This document shows positions 1-12,170 of a stretch of 64,000 bases of DNA, piece by piece. The notes under the pieces are model-generated. The model had not been told where the DNA came from, ran no database searches, and saw only the letters and a program-made list of their open reading frames with translations. The position numbers were made by a program, and so were the translations under genes. This stretch comes from Rutidosis leptorrhynchoides (Eukaryota; Streptophyta; Magnoliopsida; Asterales; Asteraceae), in NCBI RefSeq assembly GCF_046630445.1, contig NC_092341.1, forward strand, positions 27,976,001-28,040,000, given 5' to 3'. Position 1 is the first letter of the stretch. Each line of letters begins with the position of its first letter.

Positions 1-1686
1 TGTTACTGATTTCTTGCAAATGAGGGCATTGCAAGATCTTAAGTGTGGGAAGGGGTTAAATTCTTTTGGATTTTTAAAATTTTTTATCTTAAACACTTGG
101 TTACTATTAAAAATACTAGTAAAGTAGTAGTTGTATTAGAATCTAGTGCTCTCTGATAATAAAGAACAGCCCTAGTCTTATATACTGACTACCCAATTCT
201 AGTAAAATTTTTAAAAATTTTCAACTAAATGAACTCAAAATCATGTTTATACATATTTATGAACGATAAAACTAGGTGTTAACACCGAAATTATTGTTAC
301 CTCGGAAAGGACATAAATTGAGAAACAAACCAAAATGTTAAAATTCATTTAAAATGGAATAGGGGACAATAAAAAGGAAAATAAAAGCCAAGTGTGGGAA
401 AATTTACCAAGATATTTTAAACATATGTCACATATTTCTGTAACAAATAACTGAAAATACTTTTGCTTTGGACTAAACTAAACTGTTTTACCCGATGAAA
501 GAAAAGAAGAGATGGATCTACACGATGAATCAATTCCATCATTAAAAGGAAGTAAAGTCTTCCGAAAAAGAAACGCGCTTCTTGATTTAGGTCAGGAAGT
601 TGTCGTCCAGACCAGCTGTAGGTTGACGAATAATTTAGAAAAGTCATCACTAAAATTAGCAGGAAATCCACGGACCTCAGCATAAAACAGGGTCGCCAAG
701 TGGTCAGATTTATCCTAACCATGAGAAGGATTTATCTCGTACAATGGGGGGCACCGTGCAAATTAGCTGGATAAGACTAATGAATCAGATCCCCAGAAAA
801 GATAATCTCCTTAAAAAAAAAAATAATCAAAAATCAGCTTTTAAGCCTGATATTACTCAATCCTAGAGATTGACCTTAAAGATTGAGAATTACAAACTCA
901 TGGAATTCAATGATATCTAAACTCGAGCTTGAACGAGAAAATATTTTGATCAAATTATAAACCGATTTGTTTTCTGAAAACCCATTTTCAATGCGTTCAT
1001 TACCATTGAACGTAAAATCCTAGGAATTCACCTGGAATTCATTAGGTCACATGAACTAAATCGGGTGTCAACCGTAAGAACGGTGGTTGCATAGCATGGT
1101 CAAAGACAGGACCTTGTGCCAGACCGACAAATTAAAAGGGTGAGCTTTACTATTGCTCCTACAAAGGATAGTAATTGCGTCCGACACGTTATAGACCATA
1201 ATTAAAAGCATGTCAGGGGACATTGCCTTAACAGTTGCTTGTTCAACGCTTTCCTTTACAACCGGACGGTAGTTTACCGAAAGGTAATATACGGGACAAG
1301 TAAACTGGACGTGTTGCTTTCCTAATACAAGGTTAGCAAGTGGGTGACACAAAACCGCAAGTTTTGAGCTAAAATTTTCAAATCTGAAACCCACCAAACC
1401 CACAAAAATAATTTGCAAACACCGGTGAAGGGTTATTCCGGAAAACTTATCTAGGGTAAAAACTAGATTTAATTTTCAAAAGATCAAATGTTTTCATAAA
1501 GATCCAATTTCCTTAATGGATCTAAATTTTATAGTCATGTGGGACTGTAAACCATATCGTTACTACCATTATTTATACCGCCGTAAAGAAATCACTGATG
1601 TACAAAGTGTGAAGAATAAAGAAGTGATTCTAGTATTTCAAGACTATATTGCTTGAGGACAAGCAACGCTCAAGTGTGGGAATATT
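1..1686 (+). mobile_element. Non-coding 3' internal part of a Ty3/gypsy-type LTR element (tentative)
   Basis: I see no believable coding region on either strand. The stretch ends in a purine-rich motif directly before the TGATAATGC start of the LTR that follows, which is where a polypurine tract belongs. The same 10-base motif (AAGTGTGGGA) also occurs at 41-50 and 390-399, so similar sequence is repeated inside the region. I infer the untranslated tail of a Ty3/gypsy element (perhaps Athila/Tat-like), degraded. The family assignment is a guess. Confidence 0.35.
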
Positions 1687-3658
1687 TGATAATGCTAAAA
1701 ACGAACATATATTTCATAGTATTATTCCTCAAGAAAGACAAGCTTTTAGTTGCAATTGTTCTATTTACAAGTGATATTCGTTTAAATAATAAAAGGTGAA
1801 GACAAAAGACAGATTCGACGAATTGAAGACCCAAACGACCAAAAAGCTCAAAAATACAAAATACAATCAAAGAGGTTCCAATTATTGATAAGAAACGTCT
1901 CGAAATTACAAGAGTACAAGATTCAAAACGCAAAGTACAAGATATTAAATTGTACGCAAGGACGTTCGAAAATCCGGAACCGGGACCAGAGTCAACTCTC
2001 AACGCAACGGACTAAAAATTACAAGTCAACTATGCACATGAATATAATATAATATATAAATAATTCTTAAAATTATATATATATATATTATATTATTATT
2101 TAAAATCGTCGGCAAACAAAGAGCCAAGGCTGAATGAGCTGTAAAAACGAACTCCGCGACTTGCGGAGTTCGAAGGTTAAAAGTACCGCGACTCGCGGAG
2201 ACCCCCTGAACTCAATTCCCTATAAAAGCAAACGAATTCTGATCATTTTATATCCAATATATCAATCTCTCTATATTTATACGTTATATTTATATTTATA
2301 ATTTATATTTTAATTTTAATTTTAATCCTAATAATAAGGGTATGTTAGCAAATGTTGTAAGGGTGTAAGTCGAAATTCTGTCCGTGTAACGCTACGCTAT
2401 TTTTAATCATTGTAAGTTATGTTCAACCTTTTTAATTTAATGTCTCGTAGCTAAGTTATTATTATGCTTATTTAAAACGAAGTAATCATGATGTTGGGCT
2501 AATTACTAAAATTGGGTAATTGGGCTTTGCACCATAATTGGGGTTTGGACAAAAGAACGACACTTGTGGAAATTAGACTATGGGCTATTAATGGGCTTTA
2601 TATTTGTTTAACTAAATGATAGTTTGTTAATATTAATATAAAGATTTACAATTGGACGTCCCTATAAATAACCATATACACTCAATCGGACACGATGGGC
2701 GGGGTATTTATATGTACGAATATCGTTCATTTAACCGGACACGGGAATGGATTAATAGCCACTAGAATTATTAAAACAGGGGTGAAATTATGTACAAGGA
2801 CACTTGGCATAATTGTTAACAAAGTATTAAAACCTTGAGTTACACTCAGTCGACATCCTGGTGTAATTATTAAACAAAGTATTAAAATCTTGTTACAGTT
2901 TAAGTCCCCAATTAGTTGGAATATTTAACTTCGGGTATAAGGATAATTTGACGAGGACACTCGCACTTTATATTTATGACTGATGGACTGTTATGGACAA
3001 AAACCAGACGGACATATTAAATAATCCAGAACAAAGGACAATTAACCCATAGGCATAAAACTAAAATCAACATGTCAAACATCATGATTACGGAAGTTTA
3101 AATAAGCATAATTCTTTTATTTCATATTTAATTTCCTTTATTTTATATTTAATTGCACTTCTAATTATAGCACTTTTATTTAATTGCACTTTTAATTTTC
3201 GTACTTTTTAATTATCGCAAGTTTATTTTATCGCACTTTTATTTATCGCAATTTCATTATCGTTATTTACTTAACGCTTTAAATTAAGTCTTGTATTTAT
3301 TTATTATTTTACATTTGGTTTTAACTGCGACTAAAGTTTTAAAATCGACAAACCGGTCATTAAACGGTAAAAATCCTCCTTTATAATAATAATATTACTT
3401 ATATATATATTTGTATTTTTTTAAAAAGTAAACTAATATAGCGTTAAGCTTTGTTTAAAGATTTTCCCTGTGGAACGAACCGGACTTACTAAAAACTACA
3501 CTACTGTACGATTAGGTACACTGCCTATAAGTGTTGTAGCAAGGTTTAAGTATATCCATTCTATAAATAAATAAATATCTTGTGTAAAATTGTATCGTAT
3601 TTAATAGTATTTCTTAGTAAAAGTATAAACTATTTCGTACCCCCACGCTACGACATCA
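1687..3658 (+). mobile_element. LTR of a Ty3/gypsy-type retroelement, left arm of a large inverted repeat
   Basis: The stretch starts TGATAATGC and ends CGACATCA, the TG...CA form of an LTR, about 1,972 bp. Most of it recurs in reverse complement at 3659-5541. It holds a pair of short GC-rich hairpins (2152-2168 and 2186-2198) in otherwise AT-rich DNA. No flanking target duplication was found. Fossil with no coding content. Confidence 0.7.
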
Positions 3659-4874
3659 AACACTTATAGGCAGTGTACATAATCGTACAGTAGTGTAGTT
3701 TTTAGTAAGTCCGGTTCGTTCCACAGGGAATCTTTTAAACAAGCTTAACGCTATATTAGTTTTAAATTTATAAAAATACAAATATATATATAAGTAATAT
3801 TATTATTATAAAAGGGGGTTTTTACCGTTTAATGACCGGTTTGTCGATTTTTAAAACTTTAGTCGCAGTTAAAACCTAATGTAAAATATTAAAAATAAAT
3901 ATAACTTAATTTAAAGCGTAAAGTAAATAACGATAATGAAATTGCGATAAATGAAATTGCGATAAAATAAAATTGCGATAATTAAAGAGAACGATAATTA
4001 AAAGTGCAATTAAATAAAATGACAATAAATAAAAGTGCGATAATTAAAAGTGCAATTAAATATAAAATAAAAGAATTATGCTTATTTAAACTTCCGTAAT
4101 CATGATGTTTGACGTGTTGATTTTTAGTTTATTCCCATGGGTTAATTATCCTTTATCCTGGATTATTCGATATGTCCATACGGATTTGTCCATAATAGTC
4201 CATCAGGCATAAATATAAAGTGCGAAAGTCTTCGTCAAATTATTCTTATTCCCGAAGTCAAATATTCCAACTAATTGGGGATTCGAATTGTAACAAGGTT
4301 TTAATACTTTGTTTAATGAATACACCAGGTTATCGACTGCGTTTAAACCAAGGTTTTACTACTTTGTTAACAATTACACCAATTACGTTGAATGTAATCC
4401 ACCCCTGTTTCAACAAGTCTATTAACTATTAATCCAGTTCCGTGTCCGGTAAAATGAACAATTATTGGTATTTATAGATATCCCGTCCACAGTACCCAGT
4501 CAAGCGTATGTGGTTATATATAAATACGTCAAATTATAAGTCTATATATTAAATTAACGAGGTATCGTTTAGTTAATATAAAACCCATTAATAGCCCATA
4601 GTCTAATTTCCACAAGTGTCGTTCTTTTGTCCAAACCCCAATTATGGTACAAAGCCCAATTACCCAATTTTAATATTTAGCCCAACATCATGATTACTTC
4701 GTCTTAAATAAGCATAATAATAACTTAGCTACGAGACATTAAATTAAAAATAACATTAACCATAACTTACAGTGATTAAAAATAGCGTAGCGTTACACGG
4801 ACAGAATTTCGACTTACACCCTTACAACATTCGCTAACATACCCTTATTATTAGAATTTAAAATTAAAATTATA

Positions 4875-4943
<69 letters not shown>

Positions 4944-5541
4944 CGTATGATAGATAGAGAGATAGTATGATGGATATTGAACCAAAACACGCGAATTTAT
5001 AGCAATGTGGCCTGTCACCTACTACCATGCGATCGCATGGAATTAAAGCTTCCAGGCCATGCGATCGCATGGCCCCTTTTTCCAGCTCACATGAGTTTGT
5101 TTCTTTGTATGCCGACGGTTTTTATATAATATAATATATATATATTAATTTTAAGAATTAATTATATATTATATTATATTCATGTGCATAGTTGACTTGT
5201 AATTTTTAGTCCGTTGCGTCGAGCGTTGAGAGTTGACTTTGGTCCCGGTTCCGGATTTTCGAACGTCCTTGCGTATAATTTAATATCTTGCACTTTGCGT
5301 TTCGCGTCTTGTACTCTTGTAATTTTAAGACGTTTCTTATCAATAATTGGAACCACTTTGATTGTACTTTGTACTTTTGAGCTTTTTGGTCGTTTGCGTC
5401 TTCAATTCGTCGAATCTGTCTTTTGTCTTCACCTTTTATTATTTAAACGAATATCACTTGTAAATAGAACAATTGCAACTAAAAGTTTGTCTTTCTTTAG
5501 GGATAATGCTATGAAATATATGTTCGTTTTTAGCATTATCA
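3659..5541 (-). mobile_element. Second LTR of the same family, inverted (right arm)
   Basis: Reverse complement of the preceding LTR: its start (TGATAATGC on the minus strand) lies at 5541 and it runs back to the centre of the inverted repeat near 3659. It is shorter than its partner. Divergence from the left arm is visible throughout, so these are two family members and not a recent foldback of one. Its paired hairpins (5025-5040 and 5057-5072) have a different sequence from those in the left arm. Contains an (AT)n run at about 4879-4941. Confidence 0.65.
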
Positions 5542-5888
5542 CTATCACTCGTGGTCAAGTTCGAGTTATCCATATTCCAACCAGATTCCAGATAGCTGAT
5601 ATTTTCACCAAAGGTCTCCCTCGCGTATTATTCGAAGAATTTCGGACCAGTTTGAACGTTTGCTCCCTCTCCCGTTCGAACTGAGGGGCTGTATTAACGG
5701 ATATAATCATATATATTTATAGTATAGATATTTTCATTATTGACTTGTGTTATGTATAGAATAGATACCAAGTCAATTATAGAAGAGATTAGATGGCCAA
5801 AATTGTAGGGATTTCAGTTGTAATCTTCTGTATAAATTCGGCTGTAAACATTGTGATATTCATTCAATAAAATCGTTACCTATTAACA
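5542..5888 (+). mobile_element. Ty1/copia remnant: end of RNase H plus 3' LTR
   Basis: Translation of about 5542-5684 gives the end of a copia RNase H domain with the family signature ADIFTKGLP. A purine-rich tract follows, and then a short LTR of about 198 bp from TGTATTAACGG at 5691 to ATTAACA near 5888. The rest of the element is missing to the left, where the inverted gypsy LTR abuts. Broken fossil. Confidence 0.75.
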
Positions 5889-7065
5889 AACACCTTCAAT
5901 CAAAAGTGATTCATGTAAATTGAAATTAACAATGAAGCATTTGTAGAAGAAAGAGTGGTAAATGGTACAAGTAGGCTACTTGGTTTATGGAATTGGCGTG
6001 GTGCAGCCACAGAGAGATCTCAAGGAGAATTAATAGACCTTCAAACGCTGCTTTTATATGCCCAGCCCCACAACCTCGAAGCAGATTCATGGCATTGGTC
6101 TCTATCGACATTAGGGAAGTTCACAGTTAAAAAACTTGCTACTCTAATTAATTCCAACATTCTGGGACAGACGCAAAGTTTAGCTACAATTAAATGGCTC
6201 GCATGGGTTCCCAAAAAGGTGAATACATTCATATGGAGGCTCCTACCGACACGCTCAAACTTACAAAAATGTAATGTGAACTTGGATATGAATCTATGCC
6301 CCTTTTGCAACCGCTCAGTGGAAGATCAAGACCATCTCTTTACGAATTGCCGGTATATATTACCTTTGTGGCGTGCTTTTTGTTCATGGTGGGATATTCC
6401 AGGTCAATTTCCTTCGGGTGTAGCAAATGCAGTGAGCTCTTCGAACGTGCTAATCGGGTCGAAATGGTGCAATCGTGCTTGTCTACAGTGGCGGATTATA
6501 GTGTATCTCAAAGGGGGTATCTGCCCCACCTAGATTTAACGGGAAAAAAGGTTTTTACACAAAAAAAAATTACTAAATAATTAGGGTTTTTTTTAGTGTT
6601 CACCCCTGCTGACAATGGAGAATTTATTAAATTTTTACATGCACCCCATATGTATCCGGGATGAAGTTCCGCCACTGCTTGTCTAGCCTCAATATATACT
6701 CTATTATGTTTGATATGGAAATGGCGCAACATGTTGGTTCATGAACCTCAAACTCACCGATCATCGATAATGATCGAGGACATTATTAGAAGTCTAAAGA
6801 TGATATCTCAATTGTGGATCAGCTCGAGATGTTCACAAATTGCAGTATATTTTGATGATTGGGGAACTAATCCAAAGGGTGCTTTGAGTAGTAGGCTTTA
6901 GTTTCTGCGGCTTTAGTTTATGCTCAAATGGTGTTGGATGAGCCTTTATCTTTGTTGCTTTCATTCCTTTTTAAAGATGTAATTGTTGTACAAGCTCGTT
7001 ACTAGTGGGCTTAGGCTGTTATGTTTGTGTTTTTTTCCTGATATATCCTTATCACTTAAAAAAAT
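5889..7065 (+). mobile_element. L1-type LINE, 3' fragment with zinc-binding (zf-RVT) region
   Basis: Reading frame from about 5892 to 6901 encodes the region downstream of the reverse transcriptase of a plant L1 LINE: a D-WHW segment, the PKKVNTFIWR motif, then the CPFC-x11-H-x4-C pattern (CPFCNRSVEDQDHLFTNC) typical of zf-RVT. The frame is split by a MITE at 6486-6677; with the MITE and one 8-bp target copy removed (200 bp), the frame continues into WKWRNMLVHEP and ends at the stop at 6899-6901. The 3' tail runs to about 7065, before AT-rich DNA. The reverse transcriptase and upstream parts are absent, so this is a 5'-truncated, dead copy. Confidence 0.8.
6486..6677. mobile_element. hAT-type MITE, 192 bp
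   Basis: Perfect 10-bp terminal inverted repeats (CAGTGGCGGA ... TCCGCCACTG) are flanked by a perfect 8-bp target duplication, CTTGTCTA at 6478-6485 and 6678-6685. Eight-bp duplications and CAG-type ends are characteristic of hAT transposons. There is no coding capacity. It sits inside the LINE reading frame, so it arrived after the LINE. Confidence 0.9.
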
Positions 7066-7400
7066 GAAGTTATTTTGAGATTACACTATTTTCATAATAA
7101 ATTTGTCTAACAACAATACTAAAATTTGTTATTAGCATTTAAAATGACTTGTAGAGTCTAATCTAATCTAATAAATATAATTAAAAAGTCAATATTAATC
7201 TCCAAATACAACATTAATGCACATTAAAATCGTTTTAAGAGTTGTCATTAAAAAAATTTATTTTATTATCTATGCTTCATCAAACACTAAATCTTCATAT
7301 TCTATTATGGTTATTTTCAATTGGGAAAACTTTTTATCTTAAAAATAAAAAGATTTTAAAAAGAATTACGCAGTATTAAACACTCATCATCATTTATTTA

Positions 7401-7409
7401 TGTGTTCTC

Positions 7410-7445
<36 letters not shown>

Positions 7446-8105
7446 AGAAAGAAAGGAAAAAGGATGGAGAGATAAAATACTAATCAATTATTCTTGAGTT
7501 TTTTTAATAATATAAAGGAGTGGAGAGGAGAGAGTTATAAGGAAAATCCTTGATTACTACTGTATCATCTCATTTTTGAGATGATTGGAGTGTAAAACAA
7601 ATCTTGTATCTATAAATAACCATTATATCTCTCATAACCCTAGTAATTCTTTATTTATTTTGTATATATATACTCCGTATATCTGAATACTGATTCAAGT
7701 CCGCACCACCAAAATTCTATGCTCAATATTACGACCTTCACTTTTTTTCATTTAATTTGTAAAAAGTATTTGTTATTTTATATGACTATATCTTGTTCAC
7801 AAATTGGCTTTATACCACTTTACAAGATGGAAACTAGTCACAGTACTAAACTCGTATGTTACCATGGATGTAAATTCATGATGAAAGCAAGTCCATGGAA
7901 AATTTTGTCATTGACTGATCAACTATTCAGCTCGCATTCCAAAGACATTGTTACTCATATTCAACGTTTTATAAAGATACACAATATTAAGCACAAAATA
8001 CATCATTGTCTCATTTAATTGTAAACGCGTGCACGTATCATGTATGTATATTGATTTATTTATTTTAGTTTCCTTCACTTTCCTCTCAACTCGAGAATAC
8101 ACATG
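7401..8105. repeat. AT-rich segment bounded by inverted CTCGAG-containing ends
   Basis: The left end reads TGTGTTCTCGAGTT and the right end, in reverse complement, TGTGTATTCTCGAGTT. This could be a foldback or MITE-like unit; the interior is AT-rich with a poly-T run at 7415-7444 and no gene. No convincing target duplication, so the element call is tentative. The flanking DNA at 7066-7400 shows nothing beyond AT-rich sequence. Confidence 0.35.
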
Positions 8106-8235
8106 TCGTATCTTATAATACATTATTTTCTATTCTTATTTTCTCTTCTCCTTTCCACTCCACTCTTTTCCGGCTAAAAAGAACTCAGAGAACGATAATG
8201 TTAGTTTTCACTTTTATTATATGGTCATTTGGTTT

Positions 8236-8418
8236 GTATTCTCGAGTTTTTCTTTTAGCGGAAAAGAGTGGAGAAGAAAGGGGATGAGAGTGTTTTACTA
8301 TCCTTTCCAATCCGCCCAAATATGGGCGGAGAGTTTTGGTGACAAAATCTAAAGGTACTATTCTTCCTAATCATCTATTCTCCTCTCATTTCCGTTGAAA
8401 TTTAAAACTCGAGAATCG
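8236..8418. repeat. Small inverted-repeat (MITE-like) unit
   Basis: Ends are GTATTCTCGAGTTTT and, reversed, CGATTCTCGAGTTTT. The inverted similarity extends inward (AGCGGAAAAGAGTGGAGA against AACGGAAATGAGAGGAGA), so the roughly 180-bp segment can fold back. The ends resemble those at 7401 and 8105, suggesting one family. No coding content. Confidence 0.45.
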
Positions 8419-8699
8419 CTGTTATATTTTAATTCATTAATATCCTCTCCTTTCCATCCTAAATAAATCTCGAGAGTTGTGTAGTCAGGTTCGGCTTTGT
8501 GTTCGTATGTGGTTATTGTAGTGATGTGAAATGGGGCGTGGTGTTTTTCATTAGGTGGTTTGGATTCTTTCTACTGCTAGCTTTTTGTTAATTTTTAGTT
8601 TAATATACTTGACCTTGAAATCTTCTTTCTTTTTTATAAATCTAACTAGTTGTGGAGCCATCGCTTAGCGCCGGGGGCTCCGTTTTGAATGCGGGTTTA

Positions 8700-9035
8700 A
8701 AAAAAGTCTTAATCTATTTTGTAAAAAAGAATTTTTTTCGACATCTAACATTGAAGGGTTGTTCCTTTTGTGAAAGTTACTTCTTTTAGCGTTTTTTTTT
8801 TTTTTAAGTTAATTGATCTATTTTGCAAAAAAGAATGTTTTTCGACATCTTTTGGTAGCATTGAAGGGTTGTTCCTTTTATGAAAGTTGTCTCTTTTATC
8901 GTTGAGGAAGTAAAGAAGGAAAAAAAAAGTTAGTTGGTTTTTTTGTAATTTTTTTTCCGACATCTTTTGGTAAGATTGAAGGGTTGGTTCTTTTACAAAA
9001 GCTGTTTGTTTTATCGTTGGAACAAAAAAAAAAAT
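8700..9035. repeat. Three diverged direct repeats of about 105-118 bp
   Basis: The motif series TTTTCGACATC, then TTGAAGGGTTG, TTCCTTTT and GAAAG..., ending in TTTTATCGTTG, occurs three times, starting near 8713, 8817 and 8935. Copies differ by substitutions and poly-A/T length. This is a short tandem array just upstream of the ribosomal-protein promoter. No function can be read from it. Confidence 0.65.
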
Positions 9036-9124
9036 TAAAATGACAAAAATACCCCTGATTACTATTGGTAAATAGTACTACAGTGTTTTGTCTATTAGAT
9101 ATATAGATAATACGAGCATATTTT

Positions 9125-9327
9125 AGCCCACTTTAGAAAAAATAAAACATAGAAGGGCAAACTTGTAGCAACTCAAAACTTAGGGGCAAAAAGCTTGAAA
9201 TATATACTTAGAATTAGGGTTTTGAAATGGATACCCTTTTATAACATCGCATACTCTGAATCACCTTTTCTTTTCAGTAGCCGCACACACTGACGATTGT
9301 TCGCGTTTCTTCAGTTTCTCATTAACA
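9125..9327 (+). promoter_or_regulatory. Ribosomal-protein gene promoter (site II and telo-box) and 5' leader
   Basis: AGCCCA at 9125-9130 is the reverse complement of a site II element (TGGGCT), and TTAGGGTTT at 9214-9222 is a telo-box. The pair is typical of plant ribosomal-protein promoters. A leader exon probably ends at the AACAG|GTATTC donor near 9327/9328, and the leader resumes after the TACAG acceptor at 9865, implying an intron in the 5' UTR. The transcription start was not determined. Confidence 0.65.
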
Positions 9328-9394
9328 GGTATTCATATTAATCTCAATCTCAATCTCAATCTCATATTTGACAATTAATGTTCATCTTCCTACA

Positions 9395-9395
<1 letters not shown>

Positions 9396-9482
<87 letters not shown>
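9396..9482. repeat. (AT)n microsatellite in the 5' UTR intron of the eS12 gene
   Basis: About 43 uninterrupted AT units lie between the predicted leader donor (9328) and acceptor (9865). Likely polymorphic in length. Confidence 0.9.
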
Positions 9483-9485
<3 letters not shown>

Positions 9486-9903
9486 CAGATCAATATATTA
9501 TTCCGTGATCATATATACAATTACATATCATTAATTGAGCTTCTGTCGATACGTACAGTGATTAGAGATCAAGAGTGTCTGTATATATGTAATATATGCG
9601 TGTTTTTGTTGATTAAATAAGCACTATTTTTTGTATTAATTTTAATCTACTTGTATTCATGTTCAGTTTTTTGATGAAATGTTAAGGTATAATTTTCTTA
9701 TAAATTGTGTTTAATTGCTTGCCGTTAAATGATACAGCTGTTATGCAATGTAAGGTCTTAATAGATGTTTATAACTTTTACAATTTCTATTGATATGATT
9801 ATGATGTTACATAATTAAATGATGATATATACCTGTGTTGACTTGTTTTTATCTCTTTGGTACAGCTTTATTTGAAGATATAATCAATCGAAAATTCGAA
9901 ATC

Positions 9904-11035
9904 ATGGCTGGGTATGCATACATTTCCACTGTGACTGTTACATTCATTTCGTTATATCGCAATTCTTGAATGAACAGTTGATCTGTTTTACGTCATCTTA
10001 ATAAAAATGAGTTGGTTTTGCAGTGAAGAGGCTGTTGTTCCAGTTGAGGTAGCTGCACCTGCACCTGCTCTTGGTGAGCCAATGGACACCATGACTGCAT
10101 TGCAGCTCGTGTTAAGAAAATCACTAGCTCATGGTGGTCTTGTTCGAGGACTTCATGAGGCTGCGAAGGTGATTGAGAAGCATGCTGCTCAACTTTGTGT
10201 ATTGGCTGAGGATTGTAACCAACCAGACTACCAAAAATTGGTCAAAGCACTTTGTGCTGACCACAATGTTAACTTGATTACCGTTCCCAGTGCAAAGACT
10301 CTTGGCGAGTGGGCTGGTGTAAGTCTTCTGTCTTACCATTTATTCTTGCAAATGCCATTTCAATTAATATATATTATATTAAATTATATTATATTATAGT
10401 ATAATCTCTTTGACATGGCATTAAGTTTTACATTGTTTGTTACCCTGCTTTCATCCCCATTACATAGCAGGGTCGTATGCTCTTTTTTGTTAGGTGTTTT
10501 ACAATGATCTTTGAAAAATTCATAAATGGTTTTTGTTTAACAACTTTTACAAATTGTGTGCTGGATACAGATTGCAATCACTTTATGTAAACAACAGGTT
10601 AACCTCTTTTACTTTGCAAATGGGGCCGGTCTGAGTTATGCTATTGAAATACTACGATGATCTGTGTATTATTAGTTTTATTGATGACAAAGGTTGCTTG
10701 TCAACCCAATTCTTGGAGAAATATACTTGTTTTGATCTGAACCAGTTTTGCATGTTCATCCGACTTGCTTATTTATTCACTCTATTCTTTTTTGGTCATC
10801 AAATCTGATTATTTGTTTGCAGTTGTGCAAGATTGATTCAGAGGGCAAGGCGAGGAAAGTAGTTGGTTGCTCATGCCTAGTTGTGAAGGTATATTCGCAT
10901 GCAAAACGTTTGAAGAGACCATTTGCATAGTTTAGTTTGCATTAATCTAAATATTTTATGTTGAACATTTTGCAGGACTATGGAGAGGAAAGCGAAGGTC
11001 TTCACATTGTTCAGGAGTATGTCAAATCTCATTGA
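9904..11035 (+). CDS. RPS12: 40S ribosomal protein S12 (eS12)
   Basis: Four coding exons: 9904-9911, 10024-10318, 10823-10888 and 10976-11035, all with GT-AG introns, giving 142 residues beginning [12 protein letters not shown] and ending IVQEYVKSH. The exon 2 product ([40 protein letters not shown]) and the [23 protein letters not shown] junction are diagnostic of the eukaryotic eS12 family, an L7Ae-fold protein of the small subunit beak. Length matches plant family members (about 140-144). The start is fixed by the family N-terminus; exon 1 holds only 8 coding bases, which is why the gene is easy to mispredict. The frame is intact, and the promoter has telo-box and site II elements. No relation to the neighbouring cohesin-like genes is evident. 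Confidence 0.95.
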
Positions 11036-11781
11036 ATATGTTGAATCATTTTAGTTCACCTGTGAGACTCTGTTTTTTATTACCAGACACTTTATGTTAG
11101 GGAACGTTCCTTGTACGACATTTTTGGATCATTGAGCAAAATCTGTTTTTCAAAGTTTTAATTGTTGATGTTTTCTGCTCATATTTTTCTAGTGTTATGT
11201 TCGTTGTGCTTGTTGGGTTACTTGCTTTTACTTTAAAATTGTGTTATGTTTGGCTAACTTTTTAACTTTTTTCACAATGCTCATCTTCTGGCTGTTACTT
11301 AGAGCCTGTCATGCATATAATTATATTAGAGTGATCCAAATCTTAATCACTGTAATTGGTTTTTTTTTTCCAACAGAGAAAAAACAAAATTTCACCAAAG
11401 ATTATACTCAACTTCTGCTACTTATTCCTCATGTAATTGTTTAAGAACTTTCAAACATTTAGAGAATACGTCTAACCACTAATTTCATGACCAAAATACG
11501 TCTAATAACCGATCTCATGGCGAGTGAAACATGTTACTGTTTCATAGGGGGTATACTTGTACTGATTATACGTAAGCTTCGTTTGCCACACACTCAAATA
11601 CTTCGTACATAATCCATCTCTTCAATTTTTGGGCCGGAACCACCACCACCGCCACCAGAACCACCACTACCGCCATCAGAACCACCGTTATCCATCCTTA
11701 CACCCATCGGCCATTTAAACTAAAACTCATTGGAAACTCATTTAAACTAAAACTCATTGGAAAACTCAGGTTACCTAATTA
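11036..11781. other. eS12 3' flank and non-coding DNA
   Basis: 3' UTR and intergenic DNA. An imperfect CCACCACCGCCA-type repeat lies at about 11640-11690, and a direct repeat of about 27 bp (AAACTAAAACTCATTGGAAA) occurs twice at 11716-11766. No gene is supported here. Confidence 0.6.
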
Positions 11782-12170
11782 GACCATTTTTAACCGTGAA
11801 GGCTAGTAATTGTGATGTGGAGTCAAGTGTTCAACTTTTTGAAGAAAAAGTGATTTATTGACGGTGATGTGGCAAATGTTGTGGAGCTAAGTTATATGGT
11901 GGTGAGAGTGTTAAATTTGAGTTGAGTGATGTGGTAAAATATTATTGAAAATTTGGTGGAGAAAAATAATTTAATAATATATATAAATGGGTGTTAATTG
12001 TGATTGGTTGAAAATAAACAAACGCCAAAATCTTTTTCCTCCATTTCATTGACTAACGCCATTACGACGACATTCCATACGCCGGGTTACGAGTGTTTTT
12101 GGCGTTACTGAGCTCCACCTCAGCTTTTTTGGGGTTACAAACCATTACTAACGTTGCGTTAGTGGTGGTC
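11782..12170. mobile_element. PIF/Harbinger-like MITE (389 bp)
   Basis: Ends begin GACCA on both strands, with partial similarity continuing inward (AAC at the same distance). A TTA trinucleotide flanks both sides (11779-11781 and 12171-12173), the target duplication typical of PIF/Harbinger. There is no coding capacity. The terminal repeats are imperfect, hence the moderate confidence. Confidence 0.55.

Noticed and set aside
7719-8018. Small host gene of 99 residues
   Set aside because: AT-rich, no family resemblance, no splice or promoter support, lies between foldback ends.
4870-9620. IYIYIY-type frames over AT runs
   Set aside because: Translation of (AT)n microsatellites; no coding evidence.
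11640-11690. Glycine-rich protein exon
   Set aside because: Imperfect trinucleotide-like repeat without open frame, splice context or conservation.
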